Both the position numbers and the translations under genes were made by a program. Positions 34,386 to 44,397 of a stretch of 64,000 nucleotides of DNA are shown here, piece after piece; the stretch's first letter is position 1; each line of letters begins with the position of its first letter. Source of the stretch: Lachnospiraceae bacterium (lineage in GTDB: Bacteria > Bacillota > Clostridia > Lachnospirales > Lachnospiraceae). Below the pieces are notes generated by a model. It was not told the origin of the DNA. It worked only from the letters and a program-made list of their open reading frames with translations, and did not search any database. The stretch spans positions 50,442-114,441 of the forward strand of contig JAEERY010000059.1 of NCBI GenBank assembly GCA_016286035.1, written 5' to 3'.

Positions 34386-35387
34386 CTACTGTGTATCCAA
34401 AAATTCAAGTATTATCCCGTTTGTGTCTATACCCGTTAGTGTCTCATCGGGCCATGAGTGTCTGGCATCTTTCACAAATATGTCCCAGACCTGTTTTGTT
34501 TTTCCCTCTCCGGTATGTTTTGTTATCGTCGACTTCTTTCCTATATCGGAGATGTCCGCATCCACAAGTCCGTTTGAGAAGGCCCAGTAAGTCATGACAT
34601 CCTCTATGGCAGGTGCCTTTGAATGAGCAGCACTTCCGTCACTGTTTTTGGGAACCACATCATCCTTCTCACCCGTTATCTGCATAAAGCCGATATTGTT
34701 CTCTTCGTTTTTGTATTCCCAGACCTGTTCAGGCATCATTCCAGAGACACTGACAACAGCAGAGTAAGTATCCTGTGCCTCCATAGCGAGTCTGTGTGTC
34801 ATGAAGGCTCCATTACTGAATCCCACAGCAAAGGTCCTTTCCTTATCAAAGCCGTACTCAGTCTGAAGGTAGTTTGCAAATGCGATAAGAAAACCCACAT
34901 CCTCGTTTCCTCCCTCGCCTATGCCCGAGTTCCAGCCGTTTGCGGATGTCTTGTCATTTGGATCTGGTGCTCCGGTGACATATACAACAGCGTAACCCTT
35001 CTCACATGCTCTCTCCTCTAAATGCACCTTTCCCTTAAAGGCCTCTGCGGACTCACCGTAGCCGTGAAGCATCACGATAAGGGGGGCGTTCCCTATATCT
35101 TCAGGCAGCTCGACTATAAAGTCATGCTTAACACCGTCATATGTGCAGGTGTATTTGTTGTCACTCTCCAAAGTAACGTCCTTTAGTTCTTTGACAACGA
35201 CCTCGGGACGTACCTTTATCTCCTCTTCAGGTTCTTCTGTCACTTCTTCAGTGACTTCTGCTTCAGGTTCTGATACCGTTTCTGTCTCAATTTCAAGCGA
35301 CGGGGGCTCTTCACGGACTTTTTCGCCTCCGCATCCTGTGAACATCACACCAAGCATCAGACTCATTAATAAGATCTTCTTTTTCAT
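34386..35387 (-). CDS. Secreted lipoprotein esterase (PHB depolymerase/LpqC-like)
   Basis: 333 residues. Lipobox FTGC, then an acidic Glu/Val linker (about 30-65) and an alpha/beta hydrolase domain of the polyhydroxybutyrate-depolymerase/feruloyl-esterase type: LIVMLHGYGESAEAF, nucleophile GFSNGAF and a terminal DARHSWP histidine. It is expected to work on the outer surface, possibly on plant-wall esters. AAAGGGAG precedes the start; it follows the ABC permease by 11 bases. Confidence 0.85.
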   Translation of the reverse strand: MKKKILLMSLMLGVMFTGCGGEKVREEPPSLEIETETVSEPEAEVTEEVTEEPEEEIKVRPEVVVKELKDVTLESDNKYTCTYDGVKHDFIVELPEDIGNAPLIVMLHGYGESAEAFKGKVHLEERACEKGYAVVYVTGAPDPNDKTSANGWNSGIGEGGNEDVGFLIAFANYLQTEYGFDKERTFAVGFSNGAFMTHRLAMEAQDTYSAVVSVSGMMPEQVWEYKNEENNIGFMQITGEKDDVVPKNSDGSAAHSKAPAIEDVMTYWAFSNGLVDADISDIGKKSTITKHTGEGKTKQVWDIFVKDARHSWPDETLTGIDTNGIILEFLDTQ

Positions 35388-35398
35388 ATAAACTCCCT

Positions 35399-37003
35399 TT
35401 AAAATGATCTGTCAGCAAGTCTCATCGCTCTTTTATAACTTATAAATGCAAGTAAAAGAGTGATAAAGATAAGTACTGTCATCACTATATTTGCATCTGT
35501 CTTTAAACCAAGATAGATAACAAGAACAATGAGTCCCATGTTTCCAAGCATGTTTGGGAACATATATATCGCAACAGCAGCCGACTGCTTTATGACCTCT
35601 ATCTCATTTTCCCAGTCAAGGCGCATATGCTTTATCCCGCATACACATCCCCACGCACTTGAAAAGGCACAAAGGATGATACCTTCTATCACATAAAGGA
35701 TAGTATTTAAGAAAGGCACTCCTGCAGAGATCGCAAGCATGATGACGGTAAGGACCATGAAAGGCACTGTAAGCCACATGTTAAAGAGCATCTTTCCCCG
35801 ATACAGTCTTCTTTTGTCTATCGGAAGGCTTTTTACTATCCAGTAGTTCTTTCCCTCAAGCGAGGGCGAGATCGCACTGGTCGATATCATTCCTATAAAG
35901 AAGTATGCAAAAAACGGTATGGCAACCCAGAGTATCTTTGTATCAATGGGTGCTCCCTGAGTGACTGTCTTAACAATCTTGTCAAAGCCTGCGATAAGAG
36001 CGATGATACCCATGACTGTTGAAAGGATCACTCCTATAGCCACATTTGTCATATATACGGTGGAGCCTGTCATCCTCTTTAACTCTTTAAAGGCTATCGT
36101 CACCTCAATACTTCTTTTTCTTAACTCTTTCTCGTCATAGTCTTTTGAAGCCGCATGATTCTTTAATGCGGAGTTTATCTTTCTGTACGATCTTCCTACT
36201 ATGTAAAACACTCCCGCAAACAAAAGTGCGCTCACTGCCATGAGAAGGAATGCGCAGAGTAGATCGGTATCCGTAACAGCCTTTGAAAACCAGTAGGCAG
36301 GCGGGAATAGCTTTACCGACTTTAAGGTCAGATCCGCGGTGTTTTCAAGAGTGGTCTCTATCTCTCCTTCCCTTACTATCTTTTCTATAAAGAAGCGAAG
36401 GAAAAAGAAAAACAGTATTATCACCATCGTGAAGATCGTCTGTACCAGGTTTGTCTTTTTAAAGCCGGAACCTATCTTTGCTATGATAAAGCCGATAAAG
36501 GATGCGATCAGCATCGGTATCACAGGCACGACAAAGGTAAGTATGATCCACATCGGATATATGATAAAGGAAGGCCTTACAAAGTATGCATAACTGATGA
36601 GCATCGCAACAGAGATGCTTAAGTACCAGGGCAGGCTCTTTATATACATATATATGAACTTGCAGGCTGCCACCGTCTTTGATTCAAAGGGCAGTGACAT
36701 AAGCATGTCATACTCCTTAAAGTTAAACAGATATCCGTTTGTCTTTAAAAAGGTAAAGATGAAGGCCAAAAGAGAAAGAGTCATTGAACACAGTGCCGGT
36801 GCGGTATTTATTATCCCCATCTTTCCGTAGCCTATGGTCATTACAAGAAGATAGCCAAGTATCATCATATATAAAATGACTGTACCCAAATATGCTAAGC
36901 GTATCTTACTCTTTTTCTTTTTATCATCCGTATGTTTATATATGTTTATCTGATCGGTGCTAAGTAAAAGCGTCCTTATCAGAAGTAAAGACTTACTGTT
37001 CAT
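35399..37003 (-). CDS. ABC-2 type exporter permease
   Basis: 534 residues with about twelve membrane helices in two halves and a cytoplasmic stretch in between (KNHAASKDYDEKELRKRSIE). It overlaps the ATPase gene by 11 bases and has its own GAGGTGG there. Together they make an exporter of unknown cargo. No cargo gene is adjacent. Confidence 0.88.
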   Translation of the reverse strand: MNSKSLLLIRTLLLSTDQINIYKHTDDKKKKSKIRLAYLGTVILYMMILGYLLVMTIGYGKMGIINTAPALCSMTLSLLAFIFTFLKTNGYLFNFKEYDMLMSLPFESKTVAACKFIYMYIKSLPWYLSISVAMLISYAYFVRPSFIIYPMWIILTFVVPVIPMLIASFIGFIIAKIGSGFKKTNLVQTIFTMVIILFFFFLRFFIEKIVREGEIETTLENTADLTLKSVKLFPPAYWFSKAVTDTDLLCAFLLMAVSALLFAGVFYIVGRSYRKINSALKNHAASKDYDEKELRKRSIEVTIAFKELKRMTGSTVYMTNVAIGVILSTVMGIIALIAGFDKIVKTVTQGAPIDTKILWVAIPFFAYFFIGMISTSAISPSLEGKNYWIVKSLPIDKRRLYRGKMLFNMWLTVPFMVLTVIMLAISAGVPFLNTILYVIEGIILCAFSSAWGCVCGIKHMRLDWENEIEVIKQSAAVAIYMFPNMLGNMGLIVLVIYLGLKTDANIVMTVLIFITLLLAFISYKRAMRLADRSF

Positions 37004-37721
37004 TGGCCACCTCTAAGAATCTTTCCTCGAGTGACTGTCCCTTAGTCAGCTCCTCCATACTTCCTGATGCTATGATCTTACCCTGCTTAATTATGGCTAC
37101 CTTGTTGCACAGTTTCTCTGCAACATCAAGCACATGTGTTGAAAAGAAGATCGCTGTACCCTTGTCACACATCTCATGCATTATCTCTTTTAGGGTATAT
37201 GCAGCCTTTGGATCAAGCCCCACAAAGGGTTCATCGAGTACCAAAAGCTTTGGTTCATGGATGAGAGCCGAGATGATAGCGACCTTTTGCTTCATGCCGT
37301 GTGAATATGATGATATAAGATCACCGAGTGAATCTGTTATCTCAAACATGTCAGCATATCTTTTTATGCTCTCTTTTCTTTTCTGTTCGCTTATATCAAA
37401 TACATCAGCTATAAAGTTAAGATACTGGGTGCCGGTCAGATTCTCATAAAGATCCGGGTTATCGGGGATGTATGCTGTTACGTTCTTACACTCCATCTCC
37501 TCATCCTTAACGGAATGACCGTCAATGTATATCTCACCTTCAGTAAATTCAAGCACGCCCACAACGGCACGTATCGTTGTTGATTTTCCTGCACCGTTAT
37601 GTCCTATAAAACCGTAGATGTCACCGCTCATGACTGTAAGTGACACATCATCCGCAGCCTTTTTATCTCCCCCGTAGGACTTTGAATAATTCTTTATCTC
37701 AAGCATGGCTTTATCGCTCAT
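36993..37721 (-). CDS. ABC transporter ATPase
   Basis: 242 residues. Walker A GHNGAGKST, a signature of SYSHGMKQKVAI and Walker B LLVLDEP, followed by STHVLDVAEKL. The variant signature (SHGMKQ in place of SGGQ) is common in this exporter group. GGAGGGG precedes the start. Confidence 0.94.
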   Translation of the reverse strand: MSDKAMLEIKNYSKSYGGDKKAADDVSLTVMSGDIYGFIGHNGAGKSTTIRAVVGVLEFTEGEIYIDGHSVKDEEMECKNVTAYIPDNPDLYENLTGTQYLNFIADVFDISEQKRKESIKRYADMFEITDSLGDLISSYSHGMKQKVAIISALIHEPKLLVLDEPFVGLDPKAAYTLKEIMHEMCDKGTAIFFSTHVLDVAEKLCNKVAIIKQGKIIASGSMEELTKGQSLEERFLEVANEQ

Positions 37722-37745
37722 CTCTTCCCCTCCGAAAATAAAATA

Positions 37746-37780
37746 AGGTGTCCGGATAACCGAACACCTCTATTATATCA
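37746..37780 (-). terminator. Terminator of the EAL gene
   Basis: AGGTGTCCGG and CCGAACACCT pair (one mismatch) around ATAA; on the minus strand TTATTTTATTTT follows. It separates the EAL gene from the ABC operon. Confidence 0.8.
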
Positions 37781-37796
37781 TATCTTTATTTATCTG

Positions 37797-38504
37797 TTAT
37801 GCGGGACGTGCCAGATAATATCCCTGGAACAGATCTACACCGATACCCACAAGGTAATCAAACTCTTCCTTTTCTTCCACACCTTCGGCAACAACGAGCA
37901 TGTTCTTTGAATGGAACTGCAGTACAAGGCTCATTACGTTGTCCTGTTTTTCAGAATCATGATCTATACCTGTTATCAGCTCTCTGTCAAGTTTCACGAT
38001 ATGAGGGTTCATAAGATCGATGCGTTCCATATCGTTGATACCGTTTCCGAAATCATCTGCTGCGAGAAGATTTTCCATGGATCTTACGGATCTGCTCTTT
38101 TCAAGCCAGTGCTCATAGGAAAAATAAGGATACTCGAGGTTTTCTATTATCATCCTGCCTCTTATGCTGTCACCGAAATATTCCCAGAACACATCAGCTT
38201 CATCCTGTCTGAGATTGTCATTGGGAAACGAGTTTATGGAAACTCTTTCCGTATAGCCTCGCAGGACATATGCCTGCATGGCACCGAAAAGTGTCGCAAC
38301 TTCCAGTGTATGCAGTTCATCTTTTTCCATATATTCGTTTATGAGCTCCATTACTGTCATCTGCGTCGGTCGCATCAATGCTTCCCATGCATAAACAGTC
38401 TTTCCGTCCGGATAAAAGATCGGCTGAAAAACATAGTTGATAGACAGCTTTCCGAGAGCTTCAAGTATTTCTTTGTCTAACGGTAAATGGTCATAGTAAA
38501 TCAT
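37797..38504 (-). CDS. EAL domain protein, probable cyclic-di-GMP phosphodiesterase
   Basis: 235 residues, essentially an EAL domain alone. The motif WEALMRP contains E-A-L, and VKLDRELI, ADDFGNG and VVAEGVEE keep the residues needed for metal binding and catalysis. This contrasts with the dead EAL domain at 24497-25741. No sensor domain or signal peptide is present, so input must come from partners. AGGAAG lies a little far from the start. Confidence 0.9.
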   Translation of the reverse strand: MIYYDHLPLDKEILEALGKLSINYVFQPIFYPDGKTVYAWEALMRPTQMTVMELINEYMEKDELHTLEVATLFGAMQAYVLRGYTERVSINSFPNDNLRQDEADVFWEYFGDSIRGRMIIENLEYPYFSYEHWLEKSRSVRSMENLLAADDFGNGINDMERIDLMNPHIVKLDRELITGIDHDSEKQDNVMSLVLQFHSKNMLVVAEGVEEKEEFDYLVGIGVDLFQGYYLARPA

Positions 38505-38594
38505 CTTACAATACTTCCTAAAGGAATAGTATATATATTATAACACAGTTTCATTAAAGTGTATCGGCTGATACCCGAAATTTAAACAGGTATT

Positions 38595-39074
38595 TCAAAA
38601 CTCTTTCAAAAAGAATCTGTTCATTGTTGAATGTACTACCCCTTCAGGTCTTTGTATCTCCTTATAGGCGCATCTTTCATAGGTATGTATCGCAACCTTT
38701 AAATTATCATGTGTCTCGAGATACATCTTTTCATACCCCATCAAAACGGCTTTTTTCTCTATCATCTCAATAAGTTTATAGCTTAAGCCTCTACCCTTGT
38801 ATCCATCCGATATATATAGCTTTTGCAGTTCACAGCAGTTATCGATAAATTCAAGCTTTGCAAGGCCTATTCCGCCGATAAGCTTATCATCATCCAGTGC
38901 GATAAGATAAAAGCGTTCATCTTTTTTGGAAAGATAATAATCACTCAGATGATCGAGGTTGTCATCAAAATAGACAGTCCCCTCTATATCCAGCCCGTGA
39001 GCCTTTAAGTTTGTCCTTATAAGTAAGGCCAGTGCCTCATCATCTTCTTTTCTTATCTCTCTGAATGCTATCAT
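38595..39074 (-). CDS. GNAT family N-acetyltransferase
   Basis: 159 residues with the acetyl-CoA loop SDGYKGRGLSYKLIEMIEKKA and a C-terminal MYLETHDNLKVAIHTYERCAY. The acceptor is unknown. Its start overlaps the stop of the aldo/keto reductase gene by one base, so the two are co-translated. Confidence 0.9.
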   Translation of the reverse strand: MIAFREIRKEDDEALALLIRTNLKAHGLDIEGTVYFDDNLDHLSDYYLSKKDERFYLIALDDDKLIGGIGLAKLEFIDNCCELQKLYISDGYKGRGLSYKLIEMIEKKAVLMGYEKMYLETHDNLKVAIHTYERCAYKEIQRPEGVVHSTMNRFFLKEF

Positions 39075-40003
39075 TACGGTAAATACTTTCCTGCCGACAG
39101 ATATATCTCATACCAGTCATGATGTGAAAGATTAACGTTTGCAGCTTCACACGCATCTTTGATATGAGCGGGGTTCATCGTACCTATGACAGCCTGCATC
39201 TTTGCGGGATGACGAAGTATCCATGCAATGGCTATCGCTGATTTTGTTACGCCCTCGCGGTCGGCAAATTTCTTAAGTGTTTCATTAAGTTTAGGATAAT
39301 CGGGATTATCGATAAAGGTGCCTCCAAACATTCCGATCTGCAATGGAGACCATGCCTGGATGGTGATATCGTTTAATCTGCAGTAATCAAGCGCATGTCC
39401 GTCACGGTTTATCGAAAACTCCGTTGTCTTGTTGTTCATATATAAAGCCTGATCGATAAGCTGTGACTGCTCAAGAGAAAGCTGCACCTGGTTTATCACT
39501 AAAGGCTGTCTTACATATTTCTTTAAAAGTTCTATCTGCATCGGAACAAGGTTGCTTATGCCAAAGAAGCGTACCTTTCCGTTCTTTTCAAGAATATTGA
39601 AAGCATCAGCCACTTCCTCGGGATCAAAAAGCACATCAGGTCTGTGTAAAAGGAGCGTATCAAGATAATCGGTGTTTAATCTCTTTAAGCTCTCATCAAC
39701 ACTTGTTAAGATATTTTCCTTTGTCCAGTCAAACTCGTTTCTATCAAACCTGAGACCGCACTTGCTCTGGATGTATATATCCTCTCTCTTTATGCCTGTT
39801 AAGGGAAGAGCTTCTCCGAATCTTGTCTCGGCCATACCGTCGTTGCCGTAGCATGTGGCATGGTCAAAGAAATTGATACCGCTTTCATAAGCCGTGCTTA
39901 TGACCTTTGCCGCATCTTCCTTGCTAAGATCGGGCATTCTCATGCAGCCCTGTATGATCACAGATGCATTCTTCGGACCTTTTACGATGTTTATGTTTTT
40001 CAT
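39074..40003 (-). CDS. Aldo/keto reductase (YdhF-type)
   Basis: 309 residues, barrel only, no iron-sulphur tail. GINFFDHATCYG holds the catalytic Asp/Tyr, IYIQSKCGLR the Lys, and LLHRPDVLFDPEEVADAF and WILRHPAKMQAVIGTMNP the NADPH side. Family members reduce carbonyl compounds with NADPH. AAGGAGG precedes the start at good distance. Confidence 0.92.
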   Translation of the reverse strand: MKNINIVKGPKNASVIIQGCMRMPDLSKEDAAKVISTAYESGINFFDHATCYGNDGMAETRFGEALPLTGIKREDIYIQSKCGLRFDRNEFDWTKENILTSVDESLKRLNTDYLDTLLLHRPDVLFDPEEVADAFNILEKNGKVRFFGISNLVPMQIELLKKYVRQPLVINQVQLSLEQSQLIDQALYMNNKTTEFSINRDGHALDYCRLNDITIQAWSPLQIGMFGGTFIDNPDYPKLNETLKKFADREGVTKSAIAIAWILRHPAKMQAVIGTMNPAHIKDACEAANVNLSHHDWYEIYLSAGKYLP

Positions 40004-40118
40004 GAAGCGACCTCCTTATACCTTTAAGTTTTTTGCTGCCAGAAAGTATCTTACGGTATTTAAGGAATGATTACTTCTCAAAATTTGACAGGCACAGTTT
40101 CCATTTTTTGTCAGGCTC

Positions 40119-41483
40119 TTAAAGAGAGAATCCCAGGTTTTCTTTTTTCCTTATCACAAAGTAGATGATATAGGAAGCTATTACCGTGAACAGATCTGCT
40201 ACAGCCTGTGTCCATACGATACCGTTTATCCCGTATATGCTGTTTAATATAATGAGCATCGGTATGTTAAAGACTATCTGTCTTATGACTGCAAGAAAGA
40301 AGGATTCTGTTCCTCTTCCGATAGCCTGCGTAAAATGCACCATCGAAAAACATAAGAACATCAGAGGCGTCGCAAAGCATCTTGCTCTTAAAAACTGCGT
40401 TCCGAAACGTACTGTATCAGCGTTTTCTATAAATGCCCTCATTATATATGGAGCAAATATGTAATAGAGGATGACACTCAAGATCCCTATCACAAGACCC
40501 GTGATACGTGCGAACCTGAAAAACTCATCCATTCTCTTTGTATTACCCGATGAGTAGTTGTATGCGATCAAAGGCACCATGCCCATGCATATCCCGACAC
40601 CAATATTTAAAGGGAGCCTCTCTGCTTTGAGCACTATGCCGATCGCGGCAAGCTCTATATCCCCGTAGGAAGCACAGAGACGGTTTATGACTATGTTGCA
40701 GAGGTCGAACAGAAATATGCCGGTAGCCGCAGGTATGCCTACTCCGAAGATTGCTTTTAAAGAAGACATAGAAGGCGTGTTTCCTCTGATGCGAAAGCTG
40801 AGTATCGTTGTCTTTTGTGCCTTATGATAGATCACTATAAAATATATGACCACTATGATGTTACTTAACATTGTCGCTATGGCTGCACCCATGACCTGCT
40901 GCCCGTCTTTTAATATCACGAACATGAAAAGCGGATCGAGAAGTATATTTAATATACCTCCCATACCGAGTCCGAATGAAGCCTTTGCGGAAAGTCCTAT
41001 GCTCCTTAGCATGGATGAGAGCGTATTGCTTAATATAACAGGAACGCCTCCTATTATCACAACAAAGAACATGTACTGTCTTGAAAAATCAAGTACATTT
41101 TCGCTTGCACCCAGCGTTCGCAAAAGACCGTCCCTGAATATAAAGCACAAAAGAGAAAATATGACTGCACAAAAAAGCGCCATCCAGATGCATGCACCGG
41201 ATACCCTTGATGCCTCATCATCCTTTTTTGCCCCTATCAGTCTTGCTATCAGCGTGCCGCCTCCTGCTCCGAAAACGTTTGAAATAACGATAGTGAGCAT
41301 ATATACGGGCAGAACAAGGGAACATGAGGCCACCATGAAGGGATTGTTTGTACGTCCCACAAACCATGTATCCGCAAGGTTATATACGAGCGCTATCAGC
41401 TGACTTGCTATCGCCGGCAGAGCCATGACAGCCATCGCATGCCATATCTTATCTTCTTCAAAAAGGTATTTCTTATCTTCCAT
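40119..41483 (-). CDS. MATE family efflux transporter
   Basis: 454 residues in twelve membrane helices, with the MATE N-half opening (MALPAIASQLIALVYNLADTWFVGR shortened here to ALPAIASQLIALVYNLADT) and the repeated VFGAGGGTLIARLIGAKK motif. It expels drugs or metabolites using sodium or proton gradients. It begins at the thioesterase stop (TGATG), so the two form an operon. Confidence 0.94.
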   Translation of the reverse strand: MEDKKYLFEEDKIWHAMAVMALPAIASQLIALVYNLADTWFVGRTNNPFMVASCSLVLPVYMLTIVISNVFGAGGGTLIARLIGAKKDDEASRVSGACIWMALFCAVIFSLLCFIFRDGLLRTLGASENVLDFSRQYMFFVVIIGGVPVILSNTLSSMLRSIGLSAKASFGLGMGGILNILLDPLFMFVILKDGQQVMGAAIATMLSNIIVVIYFIVIYHKAQKTTILSFRIRGNTPSMSSLKAIFGVGIPAATGIFLFDLCNIVINRLCASYGDIELAAIGIVLKAERLPLNIGVGICMGMVPLIAYNYSSGNTKRMDEFFRFARITGLVIGILSVILYYIFAPYIMRAFIENADTVRFGTQFLRARCFATPLMFLCFSMVHFTQAIGRGTESFFLAVIRQIVFNIPMLIILNSIYGINGIVWTQAVADLFTVIASYIIYFVIRKKENLGFSL

Positions 41484-41830
41484 CAGTTAAATGCCACTGT
41501 AAAAAGTGCATCTGCGATCAGCAGACCGTCCTCGTTTTTAAGTTCCACAAAATAGGTTCCCAGTCTCTTTCCCGCTTTTCTTTCGCTTATCGATGCAAAC
41601 AGTCTCTTATCAAGGACGGCGGGACGATAGTAATGTATGTTTGAATCGGCAGCCGCACCGGTTTTTCCGATAAATGTAACATATCTTCCTATGATGTCGT
41701 CACATACATAGAAAAGTATCCCTCCGTGAACAAAGCCGTTAACGTTCGCATACTCCTTTGAGGGCATAAAAGAGATCACAAAGGGATCCGTGCTCTCCTG
41801 TCTTATATCAAATATATTGGGTACTTCCAT
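41483..41830 (-). CDS. Hotdog-fold thioesterase (PaaI-like)
   Basis: 115 residues. FVHGGILFYVCDDIIGR is the HGG-containing hotdog helix, with the acidic residue expected for thioester cleavage, and SNIHYYRPAV follows. Coupled by one-base overlap to the MATE gene. Acyl-CoA substrate unknown. Confidence 0.88.
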   Translation of the reverse strand: MEVPNIFDIRQESTDPFVISFMPSKEYANVNGFVHGGILFYVCDDIIGRYVTFIGKTGAAADSNIHYYRPAVLDKRLFASISERKAGKRLGTYFVELKNEDGLLIADALFTVAFN

Positions 41831-41951
41831 TTTAAGCCTCTTTTCTTAAAGCATTTTGCCTATTATAACAGATAAATGAGCATCAGACATTAGTATTTGC
41901 ATTATATATGTAACTAAACGATATTAAATACCTTTAAAAATCTGTGTATTG

Positions 41952-41960
41952 TGGTATAAT
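41952..41960 (+). promoter_or_regulatory. Extended -10 promoter of the metallopeptidase lipoprotein
   Basis: TGGTATAAT, the same nine bases as at the glyA promoter, lies 36 bases before the ATG at 41997. It overlaps the longest reading frame, which shows that frame's start at 41949 is false. Confidence 0.65.
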
Positions 41961-41996
41961 CCCCTTTGGAAAAAAATAAGGGAAAGGTATAAAGGA

Positions 41997-42983
41997 ATGA
42001 AAAAGAAAATTTTAACAGCAGTTTTGACAGCCGCTCTGGCTCTCAGTTTATGCGCGTGCGCAGATGAGTATTATGAGTATGACGAGTCGGGCGAGAATTA
42101 TTCGGAAGGATACTCTTATGATGAGAATGACGGTTCATATTATGACAGCTCATATGATCAGAGCGATGATTATCAGTCATACTATTCTCAGGATACGACA
42201 GATTATCCTTTTGACACATCTATCGGAAGTGCAAAGGAATTAGACGGAAAGATAGCGATCATCTCGATATTTGTCAATGACAACACAACAAGCTGGGATT
42301 TTGAAAACAGTGCCGATCAGGAGATGGAAGGACTTATCTACAACGATCTTAAGATAGCTACGGAATATCTTGAAAATGCAGTAAAAGACTACGGCCGTGA
42401 TATGGATATGATCTATGACTGGGCAGAGATCCCGGAGCTTGCATATACACTCGATGTAAATGCTGATTACCAAACGATAGACGACAGTTACGGAGATCTG
42501 GATTACAGTTTCTGGGATGCGATAAGCAAAAACGTTCCAACCGAAGACATCCTTAACAAGACAGGTGCCACTCAGGCAGTATATATGCTGTATTTCAACA
42601 CACCCGCATCAAACACGAAAACAAGCTGTACAAGAAATCATTACGAAGGTATGCCATATCCATATGAGATGTGCTACATGTTCATGAACTGCTCGGGTGA
42701 CAAGGAGCCTCCGGCATGTTTTGCTCATGAGATCCTCCACACATTCGGCGCCGTCGATCTTTATATGGCTTCAGAATTTGACGGTATAACACAGGAATAT
42801 GTCGATTATGCAGAAAGCTCAAAGCTAAATGACATCATGCGAATATGCGAGGATCCAAAAAACGGTGCTTACCTCTATGACACTATAAAAAATGAGATCA
42901 CCGATATAACAGCTTACTACACAGGGCTCACCGACAGCAGCGAGACTGTAGATGAATGGGGATTCCCGCGCAGTCAGCATTAA
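41997..42983 (+). CDS. Lipoprotein with metzincin-like HExxHxxGxxD motif, paralogue A
   Basis: 328 residues. Lipobox LCAC (C21), then a Tyr/Asp/Ser/Glu-rich low-complexity spacer (22-70) and a globular domain with HEILHTFGAVD (244-254). Two histidines, the glutamate and a third-ligand aspartate match snapalysin-type zinc peptidases. The end (ITDITAYYTGL ... ETVDEWG) is shared with the paralogue at 47793-48800. It should be surface-anchored. Substrate unknown. Confidence 0.78.
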   Translation: MKKKILTAVLTAALALSLCACADEYYEYDESGENYSEGYSYDENDGSYYDSSYDQSDDYQSYYSQDTTDYPFDTSIGSAKELDGKIAIISIFVNDNTTSWDFENSADQEMEGLIYNDLKIATEYLENAVKDYGRDMDMIYDWAEIPELAYTLDVNADYQTIDDSYGDLDYSFWDAISKNVPTEDILNKTGATQAVYMLYFNTPASNTKTSCTRNHYEGMPYPYEMCYMFMNCSGDKEPPACFAHEILHTFGAVDLYMASEFDGITQEYVDYAESSKLNDIMRICEDPKNGAYLYDTIKNEITDITAYYTGLTDSSETVDEWGFPRSQH

Positions 42984-43813
42984 TCCTCATTAAACAATTC
43001 CATTATATCCGTGAGGTCATATTCTTTTGCATAATCATATGCAGTCTTGCCCTCACGGGATATGATGGTCACATCCGCTCCTCTTTTGATCAGCAGTTCA
43101 CAGGCACTCTCATTCTTTCCGATAACGGCTATCATTAGAGGTGTCATCCCGTCGGTGACAAGATCTATATCGACAAGTTCATTATCCAAAATATAATCTA
43201 TCGCATTGCAGTTACCGTACTTGGCAGCTTCTCTTAACGGGTTGCTTGCCGAAGACTCTATCACATAGTTCATATCAGTCTTTTCAGAAAGCATCTTTAA
43301 AAGCTCATAGCTTTCTTCATATGCCTCGTCAGGATCGGTCGAAAGCGTATGAACGGCAAGGTTTATCGCAATGCGCTTATTATCATCTATATGCTCAGTA
43401 TCCGCTCCTTTTTCAATAAGATCCATGGCTAGCTTAAATCTGCCCGGATTGTTTGAAGACAGTGCATAGATAAGAGCTGTTGAGTTGATATAGGGATCCA
43501 CGGCATTTACATCGGCTCCCATCTCTAAAAGCTCATAAGCCATCTCGGGAGATCTCTGGCATGCGATCTCAAGCGGATAGACATTTTCAAAGTCTCCCGC
43601 TGCCGATACATGACCGTTTATGTTTTCGTTTCTGAGGGCATTTATATCGACACCTGCACTGAGAAGAGCTTCAAACATGTTTTTGTCACCGTTATATATC
43701 GCCTGGTATAAACGCTCATTATCACTGCTCTTTTTTGATTCACTCTTTGAACATCCCGCAAAGAGCGTTATAAGAACAAGTATAAGGATCAGCTTATAGA
43801 TATTTCTTTTCAT
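42980..43813 (-). CDS. Ankyrin-repeat lipoprotein
   Basis: 277 residues, lipobox LFAGC. At least five ankyrin-type repeats follow, e.g. MFEALLSAGVDINAL, AYELLEMGADVNAVD, LAMDLIEKGADTEHID and ACELLIKRGADVTIIS. These are protein-binding modules displayed outside the membrane. It overlaps the preceding gene (43794) by 20 bases and the convergent metallopeptidase by four. Confidence 0.88.
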   Translation of the reverse strand: MKRNIYKLILILVLITLFAGCSKSESKKSSDNERLYQAIYNGDKNMFEALLSAGVDINALRNENINGHVSAAGDFENVYPLEIACQRSPEMAYELLEMGADVNAVDPYINSTALIYALSSNNPGRFKLAMDLIEKGADTEHIDDNKRIAINLAVHTLSTDPDEAYEESYELLKMLSEKTDMNYVIESSASNPLREAAKYGNCNAIDYILDNELVDIDLVTDGMTPLMIAVIGKNESACELLIKRGADVTIISREGKTAYDYAKEYDLTDIMELFNED

Positions 43814-44372
43814 TTTTTATTTCCTCTAAGTACTTTTGTACATATCTGTTTACCGGTTCATCAGACCAGACATGTGCCTCTATATATCTCTCGGGGCCGG
43901 ATCTGCCGTCCGCATTCCATTCCTGCGGCCACCCGTATCTTTCGATCAGCTCAGAGATCTCATCATAAAAGTAAACTTTCTTTCTGTACTCTTTGTTATC
44001 ATCAACCTTATCAGAAAAGGTCGGCATCGAATCCCCGTATGTGAATGATACGCTTTTTAAATCAAATTCTTCTACCGGGATCTTTATGTACTCAGTCTGC
44101 TCATACCATGTGTTAAGCCAATCAGAAAATCCCAGTACCATGTAGTGGGGAGTATCCCTGTATACCGTTCCTCCCTTTGAGATGAATTCTTTTTTTAGGA
44201 TCCCTTCCAGATTCTTTCTTCTTTCAAGGTACTGATCATCTCTTTTTGCACACATGGAACCCGGACGTTCTTCTTTTATCCTGTTAAGAATGTCTTTTGC
44301 TTCCTTATCGGGCAGGCCCGTCAGGCTTTTGAAAGGCCCTGTTCGATGATCAAAGAAATGATAAAGATACAT
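43794..44372 (-). CDS. Protein of unknown function paired with the ankyrin lipoprotein
   Basis: 192 residues, no signal peptide or membrane helix. It opens MYLYHFFDHRTGPF and contains PHYMVLGFSDWLNTWYEQTEY and PERYIEAHVWSD. It is coupled to the ankyrin gene by a 20-base overlap, so the two probably act together. Its promoter shares palindromes with the gene at 61776. Family not recognised; the enzyme-like aromatic pattern is not enough to name a function. Confidence 0.7.
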   Translation of the reverse strand: MYLYHFFDHRTGPFKSLTGLPDKEAKDILNRIKEERPGSMCAKRDDQYLERRKNLEGILKKEFISKGGTVYRDTPHYMVLGFSDWLNTWYEQTEYIKIPVEEFDLKSVSFTYGDSMPTFSDKVDDNKEYRKKVYFYDEISELIERYGWPQEWNADGRSGPERYIEAHVWSDEPVNRYVQKYLEEIKNEKKYL

Positions 44373-44397
44373 ATTTCTCCCTTTTTATCCCTTAAAT

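Noticed and set aside
41949..41996. Longer N-terminus of the metallopeptidase lipoprotein
   Set aside because: The TTG start lies on the -10 box, and the lipoprotein signal begins at 41997 with AAAGG before it.
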